Shown in pieces: positions 9,242 through 16,710 of a DNA stretch of 39,501 bases; the first letter of the stretch is position 1, and each line of letters begins with the position of its first letter. The stretch covers positions 1 to 39,501 of the forward strand of contig VMEV01000002.1 of assembly GCA_007375725.1 (NCBI GenBank), written 5' to 3'. A program made the translations under genes and the position numbers. The notes under the pieces were generated by a model, which searched no databases, was not told the origin of the DNA, and saw nothing but the letters and a program-made list of their open reading frames with translations. Source of the stretch: Parcubacteria group bacterium Greene0416_36. Its GTDB lineage: Bacteria; Patescibacteriota; Patescibacteriia; VMEV01.

Positions 9242-10450
9242 ATGTTGTTCGACTACAAAGGAACTGAAAAAGACGGGGCGGAAATTTATGGGGTGGTGGA
9301 GGCGGGATCCGAGGAAGAGGCCTCGGTACTTCTGGAAGATGAAGGTATTTTTGTCGTGTCCATTACGCCGCGCGGTTCGAATATATTGTCGCGGCTGGTG
9401 GGGTTTGAGTTTCGCGCGAAAGTCGGCAGAAAAGACGTGGTGATTTTTTCGCGACAGCTCTCGGTGATGATCAGCGCTACCCTGCCTATTGTCAAAGCTC
9501 TTCGCATTCTTGTGCGGCAGACAGAAAGCGTGGGCCTCAAGCGCATTGTTTCTGAAATCGCTGATGATATTGAGGCCGGAAGCAAATTGAGTCTGGCTTT
9601 TGCCAAACATCCCGGGGTATTCGACAATTTTTACGTCAATATGGTCCGTTCCGGAGAGACGTCTGGAAAATTGGGGGATGTTTTGTCATTTCTCGCGGAT
9701 CAGCAGGAGAAAGATTATGATCTCATGAGTAAAATCAAGGGCGCCATGATTTATCCTGTTTTCATTTTGACCGGCCTTTTTGTAGTGGGCATCATCATGA
9801 TGGTGTGGGTGGTGCCCAAAATCACCGAGCTGGTCCGAGATTTGGGAAGCGAGCTGCCTTTATCCACACGTATTCTTATTTCCGTGAGTGATTTCATGGT
9901 GAGCTATTGGTGGGTGGTGGTGCTGCTTGTCGTCGGCGGGATTGTAGGGGCGCGGTTTTATTTTAGGACCCAAGAGGGTCAGAGAAATAAAGATTGGCTG
10001 CTCTTGCGTATTCCGATTTTCAAGAACATGTTTCAGAAAATTTATTTGGTGCGATTCACGAGAGGCCTTTCCACTTTGATCGTGGGCAAGGTCCCGCTCA
10101 CCTTGGCTCTGACTGTCGTGGCTGGTCTTGTGGGAAACCGTATTTATGAAGAACTTATTTTGAATACGATTAAAGAAGTCGAGGATGGCAATTCCATTTC
10201 TACGGTTTTCGCCAAGAGTCCGGTGATCCCCAATATGCTTACCAATATGCTGAGTGTGGGAGAACAGACTGGGCGACTCGAAGAAGTGCTCGATAAAATG
10301 ACGGATTTTTATGGCCGCGAGCTCGATAATATGATTGCGAATCTGGTTTCTCTCATTGAGCCTCTCATCTTGGTGATCATGGGGGTAGGAGTGGGAGGCA
10401 TGGTGGCGGCTGTGCTCATGCCGATGTTTAATTTGGCAAGCCAGCTGTAG
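9242..10450 (+). CDS. pilC: Type II secretion/type IV pilus inner-membrane protein PilC/GspF
   Basis: VVIFSRQLSVMISATLPIVKALRIL..., MLSVGEQTGRLEEVLDKMTDFYGRELDNMIANLVSLIEPLILVIMG. Confidence 0.95.
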   Translation: MLFDYKGTEKDGAEIYGVVEAGSEEEASVLLEDEGIFVVSITPRGSNILSRLVGFEFRAKVGRKDVVIFSRQLSVMISATLPIVKALRILVRQTESVGLKRIVSEIADDIEAGSKLSLAFAKHPGVFDNFYVNMVRSGETSGKLGDVLSFLADQQEKDYDLMSKIKGAMIYPVFILTGLFVVGIIMMVWVVPKITELVRDLGSELPLSTRILISVSDFMVSYWWVVVLLVVGGIVGARFYFRTQEGQRNKDWLLLRIPIFKNMFQKIYLVRFTRGLSTLIVGKVPLTLALTVVAGLVGNRIYEELILNTIKEVEDGNSISTVFAKSPVIPNMLTNMLSVGEQTGRLEEVLDKMTDFYGRELDNMIANLVSLIEPLILVIMGVGVGGMVAAVLMPMFNLASQL

Positions 10451-10541
10451 GCAACAAATCCCCCTCAATCCCCCTTTGACAAGGGGGAAGCTGTGTTACT
10501 CCCTCCCTTGTCAAAGGGAGGGTTGGGGAGGGATTTGTTGC
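10451..10541. repeat. GC-rich dispersed palindromic repeat (family A), copy 1
   Basis: GCAACAAATCCCCCTCAATCCCCCTTTGACAAGGGGGA...TCCCTCCCTTGTCAAAGGGAGGGTTGGGGAGGGATTTGTTGC; starts directly after the pilC stop codon. Confidence 0.9.
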
Positions 10542-10601
10542 TCTCTCTTGAAAGTTTTATTGAATTATTCATGGGCATTTTTTATAATAAATAATAGAAA
10601 T

Positions 10602-10635
10602 TTTGCGACAAAGGCGCATCCGCCTTAGGCGGGAA
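10602..10635 (+). repeat. Double-hairpin element, copy 2
   Basis: TTTGCGACAAAGGCGCATCCGCCTTAGGCGGG: AAGGCG/CGCCTT and CCGCC/GGCGG pairings; matches copy 1 at 4417. Confidence 0.55.
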
Positions 10636-10697
10636 ATTTAAATATTTTAATCTTTAATTTTTTTCATTTCATCTTTGAAATGAAAGGGGGTGATATT

Positions 10698-11183
10698 ATG
10701 AAAGTGAATCAAAAGGGTTTTACACTCGTTGAATTGCTGGTGGTGGTATCCATTATTGGACTACTATCTACTTTAGCCATTGTGGCTTTGGGATCCGCTC
10801 GAGTCAAAGCGAGAGACGCCAAGCGCGTATCGGATATCCGCCAGCTGCAAACAGCCGTAGAATTATTCTACAGCGATAAAAATGGGTATCCGCTCGTGGC
10901 TGCCGGAGGATTGGTATTGGGGGCTGGCGCAGGATCCGTTTTATCAGAAGATGGATTCGTGGCTGCTGCTGATCCAGCTCTCAAAAGCGTTTATATGGGC
11001 AAAGTCCCCAAAAATCCATTGCCAGGAGGCAAGGATTATAAGTATACGGGTCTGAAAGCTGATCGCACCGAATGTGCGGTATTGGGGGAGTGTGTCGCTT
11101 ATAAGTTGGAATTCAAGCTTGAAACGAACAGCACTGGACTGGATGCTGGAGATCGCGTTGCGACTCCAGAAGGAATCAACTAG
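10698..11183 (+). CDS. Major-pilin-like prepilin (GspG/PilA type)
   Basis: Class III signal QKG|FTLVELLVVVSIIGLLSTLAIVALGSARVKARDAKRVSDIRQLQTAVELFYSDKNGYP; SD-like AAGGGGGTGAT upstream. Confidence 0.93.
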   Translation: MKVNQKGFTLVELLVVVSIIGLLSTLAIVALGSARVKARDAKRVSDIRQLQTAVELFYSDKNGYPLVAAGGLVLGAGAGSVLSEDGFVAAADPALKSVYMGKVPKNPLPGGKDYKYTGLKADRTECAVLGECVAYKLEFKLETNSTGLDAGDRVATPEGIN

Positions 11184-11195
11184 TCTTCCCTATTC

Positions 11196-11237
11196 CATAA
11201 AAACGCTTCTTTCTTTTTTGGAAGAAGCGTTTTTATG
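11196..11237 (+). terminator. Hairpin/terminator between pilin and prepilin peptidase
   Basis: CATAAAAACGCTTCTT-TCTTTTTTGG-AAGAAGCGTTTTTATG, 16-bp arms. Confidence 0.8.
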
Positions 11238-11252
11238 TTACTATTTCATCAT

Positions 11253-12032
11253 ATGTTCAGTCTATTTTTTTTTATTTTAGGCACCTGTATTGGCAGCTTT
11301 GTGAATGCCTGCGTGTGGAGGGTTCACAATGGGAAAAATTGGATCATGGGGAGATCTATGTGTCCGGAGTGCCATCATTATTTGGGGATTCTTGACTTGA
11401 TTCCTCTTGTCAGTTTTTTCTTTTTGCGTGGACGCTGTCGTTATTGCCAGAAAAAAATCGCTTTGGAATATTTTGGAGTCGAGCTTGTCTGTGGAATATT
11501 GGCATTTTTATTTTCTCTACGTTATCTCGATGGTATGTTAGGCGCTGGCATGGAAGGCCCACTATTATTTTTGATGAGAGATCTTTTAGCCCTGGGTGTT
11601 TTAGTTTTTATTTTTCTCTACGATTTAAAGTATTATCTGATTTTGGATAAAATAACCTTGCCCAGTATTGTTTTCTTTTTTTTCGTTAATATATTTTTGG
11701 GGTTTTCTTGGGGTGATCTTTTATTGGGCGCTGCGATCGCGGGTGGATTTTTCGCTTTACAATTTATCATTTCCCGCGGCCGCTGGATCGGAGGGGGAGA
11801 TATCAGGATGGGCGTATTGATGGGGGTAATGCTCGGGTGGAAGGGGACGCTCGTCGCTTTGGCTTTGTCCTACTGGACGGGCGCGCTCTTCGGCATACTG
11901 CTCATCGCTCTGGGGAAAAAACAGCTTTCCAGCGCCGTGCCTTTCGGGACTTTTCTGTCCGCTGCGACCATCATGGTTCTGCTCTGGGAAAGCCGATTTT
12001 TAGAATTATGGGGACAATTTATTGCTGGTTAA
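11253..12032 (+). CDS. pilD: Prepilin peptidase (type IV leader peptidase)
   Basis: LGTCIGSFVNACVWR, CPEC...CRYC zinc motif, GGGDIRMGVLMGVMLGW. Second Met (11253) preferred over 11235, which lies in the hairpin. Confidence 0.92.
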   Translation: MFSLFFFILGTCIGSFVNACVWRVHNGKNWIMGRSMCPECHHYLGILDLIPLVSFFFLRGRCRYCQKKIALEYFGVELVCGILAFLFSLRYLDGMLGAGMEGPLLFLMRDLLALGVLVFIFLYDLKYYLILDKITLPSIVFFFFVNIFLGFSWGDLLLGAAIAGGFFALQFIISRGRWIGGGDIRMGVLMGVMLGWKGTLVALALSYWTGALFGILLIALGKKQLSSAVPFGTFLSAATIMVLLWESRFLELWGQFIAG

Positions 12033-12584
12033 ATGTTTATGTTTACGAATGAAAAAGGCTTTTCTCTTTTGGAATTAATGGTATCGATTACTATTTTTGC
12101 CATGATTTCAACTTTGTTTTTGGCGAATTTCCGGGGAGGCGAGAATCAGCGAGTGCTCAAATTGTCAGCCCAGAATGTGGGGGAGATATTTCGTAAAACT
12201 CAGTTTTGGGCCCAGCATGGAAAAACCTGGTTCGTAGAGGGCATCGATCAGGTTCCCAGTGGGGGATACGGTATTTTCCTGGAGGTATGCGCGGTATCGC
12301 CTTGTCAGATTACGGTATTTGGGGATCTCGACGGCGAGCTGGATTTTGACGGAGTGGAAGAAATGCGGGGAGAGGAATACATTCTTCCGGAGGACATCAT
12401 CGTCGAGTCCGTGTCTCCCATTTCTCCGACCGAGGTCGTATTCAAGCCGCCGCTGCCCTCGGTGTGTGTCAACCGCGATTGTTCGAATATCGGATTTGTC
12501 AGTGTGCTGCTCCGCAATTTGAAGAATAATTCCACGGCGACCATTAGGCTGGATCAGAAGACGGGGCAGATAAGTGTGAATTAA
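12033..12584 (+). CDS. Prepilin-like protein (GspH type)
   Basis: NEKG|FSLLELMVSITIFAMISTLFLANFR. Confidence 0.85.
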   Translation: MFMFTNEKGFSLLELMVSITIFAMISTLFLANFRGGENQRVLKLSAQNVGEIFRKTQFWAQHGKTWFVEGIDQVPSGGYGIFLEVCAVSPCQITVFGDLDGELDFDGVEEMRGEEYILPEDIIVESVSPISPTEVVFKPPLPSVCVNRDCSNIGFVSVLLRNLKNNSTATIRLDQKTGQISVN

Positions 12585-12692
12585 ATTAATAATTAAAAAT
12601 TCAAAATTAAAAATGTAACGGCCTTTTTTTAAAAAAAATTAGTTTTTCATTTGTTGTTTCATTTTTAATTATTAATTTTTCATTTTTAATTT
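12585..12692. repeat. AT-rich inverted repeat between prepilin genes
   Basis: ATTAATAATTAAAAAT (left) against ATTTTTAATTATTAAT (right), second copy of the motif around a T7A8 centre. Confidence 0.5.
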
Positions 12693-12698
12693 GTATTT

Positions 12699-13208
12699 AT
12701 GACGGGTCAAGGAATGCTCGAATCTCTTATTGCTATTTCGGTGATCACGGTTGGGGTATTGGCTGTGATGGCGTGGGTGGTGTCCAATGTGAGTGCGTCG
12801 AATTCTTCGGCTCTCCGGATTGGAGCTGCCTCTTTGTCGTGGGAAGGAATCGAGGCGGTTCGAGAGCTCCGAGATAGCGCGTATTTGAGGGGGGCGGCGT
12901 GGGATACGGATATTGCCGGAGCGGATAATACGGCTATTTTGGTTTTCGATGAGGCGGGGAATAACTTTTCGTTTGATTTTGGAGTCAATGCGTTGGATGA
13001 GGCAGGAGCTATTTTGTGGAGGAAGGGGCGTTTGTTTTTGCAATCCTCTTCCCAGCCGGTCGGTTCGGTCGCGACTCCGTATCGGCGCCTCATTCGGATA
13101 GAGAATATCAGCGCGAATGAGAAAAAAGTCCTCTCTGAGGTCCAGTGGATCGATCGAGGCAAGCCTTCTTCGATCATTTCGGAAGAACGTTTATTTGATT
13201 GGCGATAG
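12699..13208 (+). CDS. Prepilin-like protein (GspI/PilV type), very short leader
   Basis: MTGQG|MLESLIAISVITVGVLAVMAWVVSNVSAS. Confidence 0.8.
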   Translation: MTGQGMLESLIAISVITVGVLAVMAWVVSNVSASNSSALRIGAASLSWEGIEAVRELRDSAYLRGAAWDTDIAGADNTAILVFDEAGNNFSFDFGVNALDEAGAILWRKGRLFLQSSSQPVGSVATPYRRLIRIENISANEKKVLSEVQWIDRGKPSSIISEERLFDWR

Positions 13209-13221
13209 CGCCCAGCTTATT

Positions 13222-13812
13222 ATGAAAAACGGATTTACGCTCATCGAAATACTCATGGCGGTGTCGCTTTTTGTCTCGGTCATGACGATCGGCACCACGG
13301 TGTTTTTGTCGTCTAGCCGGGCCCAGCAGAGGGTGGCTCTCGGGGGGAAAATACAGTCAGACGCGCGGTTTGTGTTGGGGAGTCTATCGGAATATATTCG
13401 CAGCGGCACGATTGATTATTCTTTTGCTGAATACGGCGCGGCAATTCCGGTTCCGGTCGAGACCTTGGCGATTCTAGACCGCCAAGATAATCCCATTATA
13501 TTCTCGTCCAAAAACGAGCTCGCCGAGCCCGGGATTTGTCCGGACGCGGAAAGTTCGCCTTGTTTGGCTTTGTCTCTAGATGGGGGCGCCACATGGAACA
13601 GCATCACCTCGAGCGGGGTGCGCCTTGAGAGTCTCAAATTTTATATTCGCCCCTCGCAGAATCCGTATGAAAGTTTCGGCGGATCATTCCTGTCGAATAT
13701 TCAGCCGTCCGTCACTATCGTTTTGAGCCTTGAATCGTCTCATCCCAATCCTGATTTCCGCAATTTGACCTTCTTGCAAACCACGGTAACCAGCCGTTTA
13801 TATAAACGATAA
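13222..13812 (+). CDS. Prepilin-like protein (GspJ/PilW type)
   Basis: MKNG|FTLIEILMAVSLFVSVMTIGTTVFL; start moved in frame from 13117. Confidence 0.85.
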   Translation: MKNGFTLIEILMAVSLFVSVMTIGTTVFLSSSRAQQRVALGGKIQSDARFVLGSLSEYIRSGTIDYSFAEYGAAIPVPVETLAILDRQDNPIIFSSKNELAEPGICPDAESSPCLALSLDGGATWNSITSSGVRLESLKFYIRPSQNPYESFGGSFLSNIQPSVTIVLSLESSHPNPDFRNLTFLQTTVTSRLYKR

Positions 13813-13816
13813 TGAT

Positions 13817-14548
13817 ATGGGCACTATTTTTAACAATCAAAAAGGGACCTTACTGCTCATGTCGCTCTTGATCGTTTCATCTATTTTGGCGACGTCTATT
13901 TTGGTGGGGTCCTTGGTTTTACGTGAAATAAAATTTTCCAAGGACCTGGAAAATGCGACTTTGTCTTTTTTTGCCGGTGAAAGTGGCTTGGAAGAGGCTT
14001 TATTTCAATTGCGCAAGCAGGGAGCGGATCCAATAGATCTGAATGGTGCTACCTTGCAGCTGGACAATGGCGCTTCTTGGAGTCGCACGGTCCAGGATCA
14101 GACGCAGGAATTTTTCTTGGATCTTTTACCACTCGATCATTCCGTTTCTATTGGGATTTATGATCGTCTGGTTCCGGGAGATGCGGGTGGCGCGGGATCC
14201 GTGGAAATCCGTTGGGCCGCGGGGTCGGTGATGAAGGTGATTTATGACGAGTGGGACGGCGCCTCTTTCATCCAGACTCGCACCGAGATTCACAATTGCT
14301 CCAATAAACCCTGCGATCCACTCGTGCTCCAGAGTCTGGACACCGCCCATGCCTATCGCATCCTGATCCAAGCCTTGGGCGATGATATCAATAATATGAA
14401 AATCAAAGCCTTCTCTACTCCCGCTCCGTCAGAAGGCTCCGAAGTGACCATTCCACTACCCATTACGGTCCGTTCTTTGGGGTCTTTTTCGACGGGCAGG
14501 CAGGGACTGGAGATCACCTTGCCGGTGGTGGAGCCTTGGGATTTGTAA
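13817..14548 (+). CDS. GspK/PilX-like minor pilin
   Basis: NQKG|TLLLMSLLIVSSILATSILVGSLVLREIKFS...FFAGESGLEEALFQLR; lacks Glu5, as GspK-type proteins do. Confidence 0.8.
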   Translation: MGTIFNNQKGTLLLMSLLIVSSILATSILVGSLVLREIKFSKDLENATLSFFAGESGLEEALFQLRKQGADPIDLNGATLQLDNGASWSRTVQDQTQEFFLDLLPLDHSVSIGIYDRLVPGDAGGAGSVEIRWAAGSVMKVIYDEWDGASFIQTRTEIHNCSNKPCDPLVLQSLDTAHAYRILIQALGDDINNMKIKAFSTPAPSEGSEVTIPLPITVRSLGSFSTGRQGLEITLPVVEPWDL

Positions 14549-14613
14549 AAAAATGGACCCTTGAAAGAAATCTAAAAATCTATATAATAAAAAACTGCTT
14601 ATGTTGCTAGACT

Positions 14614-15357
14614 ATGCTCGAAATCTCGCTAAAAGCTGAAGAACTCTTCCTTATAGGATCCTTTCCTGTAACCAACTCCTTACTGACCGGGTTTGTTTTT
14701 TTGTGTTTGGTGACTCTCTTGACCATGGGTCTTCGGCGTCACTTTTCTTTGGTTCCAAAAGGGATACAGAATTTTCTCGAATGGATAGTCGAGAGTATTT
14801 TGGGGATGATGGACGGGATTTTGGGGGGGAGGGCGGTTTCGGCTCAATATTTCCCAATCGTCGCGACGATTTTTCTGGGGATACTCGGCATGAACTGGAT
14901 GGGGCTTCTGCCCGGAGTCGGGTCTATTGGAATCTGGGAGAGTCATGGCCATGAATCGGTTTTGGTGCCGCTCTTCCGCGGGGCATCAGCGGATCTCAAT
15001 TTTACCTTGGCTTTGGCGGTATTTGCGGCTTTGCTCATCCAGGTGGCTGGAGTGATTTCATTGGGATTCATGAAGTACAGCCATAAATTTTTTAATTTTA
15101 AGAACCCTATTTATACTTTCGTGGGATTTCTCGAATTGATTTCTGAATTCACTCGTGTGATTTCTCTTTCTTTTCGTCTCTTTGGCAATATTTTCGCGGG
15201 CGAAGTCTTGCTTATGGTCGTGGCCTTTCTGGTGCCGCTCGTGGTTCCGCTCCCTTTTATTTTTTTGGAAATTTTCGTAGGCTTTGTGCAGGCATTAGTA
15301 TTTTCATGTTTGACTCTTGTGGCTATTGCTATGGCGAGAGCAGATGAGGCGCACTGA
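14614..15357 (+). CDS. atpB: F-type ATP synthase subunit a
   Basis: Multi-TM; ISLSFRLFGNIFAGEVLLMVV and EIFVGFVQALVFSCLTLVAIAMA. Confidence 0.95.
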   Translation: MLEISLKAEELFLIGSFPVTNSLLTGFVFLCLVTLLTMGLRRHFSLVPKGIQNFLEWIVESILGMMDGILGGRAVSAQYFPIVATIFLGILGMNWMGLLPGVGSIGIWESHGHESVLVPLFRGASADLNFTLALAVFAALLIQVAGVISLGFMKYSHKFFNFKNPIYTFVGFLELISEFTRVISLSFRLFGNIFAGEVLLMVVAFLVPLVVPLPFIFLEIFVGFVQALVFSCLTLVAIAMARADEAH

Positions 15358-15361
15358 TTGC

Positions 15362-15428
15362 TGTCATCCTGAGCCTGTCGAAGGATCTCCCTGATGCGGG
15401 ATGATGGTTCGACAAGCTCACCATGACA
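15362..15428. repeat. Dispersed palindromic repeat (family B)
   Basis: GTCATCCTGAGCCTGTCGAAGGATC...GATGGTTCGACAAGCTCACCATGAC; arms pair imperfectly, with CC/GG blocks swapped. Confidence 0.75.
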
Positions 15429-15463
15429 ACCATTTTTATTTAATAATCTTAAGTTTTATTTAT

Positions 15464-15691
15464 ATGGAAGCAGAATCAATGAAATTTTTGGCCATTGCTA
15501 TTATTATGGCTGGCAGTGCGATCGGCCCGGCTATTGGTATCGGTATGATCGGCGCCAAGACTAATGAGGCTCTTGGAAGAAATCCTGAAGCCGCAGCCAA
15601 ACTCCAGACCAATATGATTTTGGCTATTGCTTTCACCGAAGCCTTGGCTATTTACGGATTGGTTATGGCTCTGATTTTGAAATTTGTTTAG
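15464..15691 (+). CDS. atpE: F-type ATP synthase subunit c
   Basis: AIGPAIGIGMIGAKTNEALGRNPEAAAKLQTNMILAIAFTEALAIYGLVMALILKFV; start chosen at MEAESMKF. Confidence 0.95.
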   Translation: MEAESMKFLAIAIIMAGSAIGPAIGIGMIGAKTNEALGRNPEAAAKLQTNMILAIAFTEALAIYGLVMALILKFV

Positions 15692-15780
15692 CAACAAATC
15701 CCCCTCAGTCCCCCTTTGACAAGGGGGAGGTTTGTTACCCCCTCCCTTGTCAAAGAGAGGGATGGGGAGGGATTTTTTGC
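15691..15780. repeat. GC-rich dispersed palindromic repeat (family A), copy 2
   Basis: GCAACAAATCCCCCTCAGTCCCCCTTTGACAAGGGGGAGG...CCTCCCTTGTCAAAGAGAGGGATGGGGAGGGATTTTTTGC; shares the last base of the atpE stop codon. Confidence 0.9.
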
Positions 15781-15788
15781 TCTCAATT

Positions 15789-16289
15789 ATGGAAGAATTT
15801 GTTTCCAAATTAGGTTTGGATTGGCGATTATTCACGGCCCAGCTGGTGAATTTTTTGCTATTGCTTTTTATTTTGAAGATCACAGTCTATAAGCCCGTTT
15901 TGAACATGCTCGCGGATCGATCGAGAAAAATAGAGCAGGGCATCAAAGACGCGGAAGCATCGACTAAAAGGCTCTCCGAAATCAATCAATTAGAACAAAG
16001 CCGTCTTGCGGAGGCGACCGCGAAGGCTGAAGAATTGATGAGGAATATGGAAAAGAATGCCGTGGCAAAGGAAGTGGCTCTCGTGGCCAAGGCCGAAGCC
16101 AAAGCCGCGGATTTGGTTCGAAATGCCGAAGCGCGGATGCTGGCCTCTCAGAAAGAATCCGAGGCTCTCCTCTTGGGTCAGGCCAAAGAATTGATTCGTT
16201 CGGTCGTGTTTAAGATTGCCAAAAAAGACCCCGAGGCCTTTGACGCTCGCCTCGTCGAAGAAGCTTTTAGCGAGCTAAAGAAGAAATAA
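15789..16289 (+). CDS. atpF: F-type ATP synthase subunit b
   Basis: MEEFVSKLGLDWRLFTAQLVNFLLLLFILKITVYKPVLNMLADRSRKIEQGIKDAE; in-frame start after the repeat. Confidence 0.93.
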   Translation: MEEFVSKLGLDWRLFTAQLVNFLLLLFILKITVYKPVLNMLADRSRKIEQGIKDAEASTKRLSEINQLEQSRLAEATAKAEELMRNMEKNAVAKEVALVAKAEAKAADLVRNAEARMLASQKESEALLLGQAKELIRSVVFKIAKKDPEAFDARLVEEAFSELKKK

Positions 16290-16290
16290 T

Positions 16291-16668
16291 ATGAAATATC
16301 GGGTGGATCAATATGTGTCTTCTTTGCTCGATTTGATGGCTCAGTCTCCTAAGGAGGCTACTTATTTGATGAATAATTGGGTCAAAATTCTTTTTCGGGA
16401 CGGAATGCTGGGAAAAAAACAACAGATTATTCGTTCGTTTCGATCTCAGCTATTGGCTCGAGAAGGCTTGCATCATATTAAGATTATTTCAGCCAGAGAG
16501 CCTGATTCTAAATTATTAGCCATTTTGAAAAAACGTTTTGGAGAAGAGTCCATTGTCGAGGTGGAATTAAAGCCCGAACTTGTATCTGGCATCCAAATCG
16601 TGGTGGATGGAGAAGCAATGATCGATGGCAGCTTGGGTTATCAGCTGTCTCGCCTTTTAAATTATTAG
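16291..16668 (+). CDS. atpH: F-type ATP synthase subunit delta, short form
   Basis: Operon position; KIISAREPDSKLLAILKKRFGEESIVEVELKPELVSGIQIVVDGEAMIDGSLGYQLSRL is the delta C-terminal signature. Confidence 0.85.
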   Translation: MKYRVDQYVSSLLDLMAQSPKEATYLMNNWVKILFRDGMLGKKQQIIRSFRSQLLAREGLHHIKIISAREPDSKLLAILKKRFGEESIVEVELKPELVSGIQIVVDGEAMIDGSLGYQLSRLLNY

Positions 16669-16710
16669 GATCATTCTATTTTTAATGAATGTCTTTCTAA
16701 TAAAAAATAC

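Noticed and set aside
15464-15691. Na+-translocating c ring
   Set aside because: The Gln and Glu-Ser ligand pattern of Na+-type c subunits is absent (Ile at the Gln position, TEALAIYG around the carboxylate), so a proton type is more likely.
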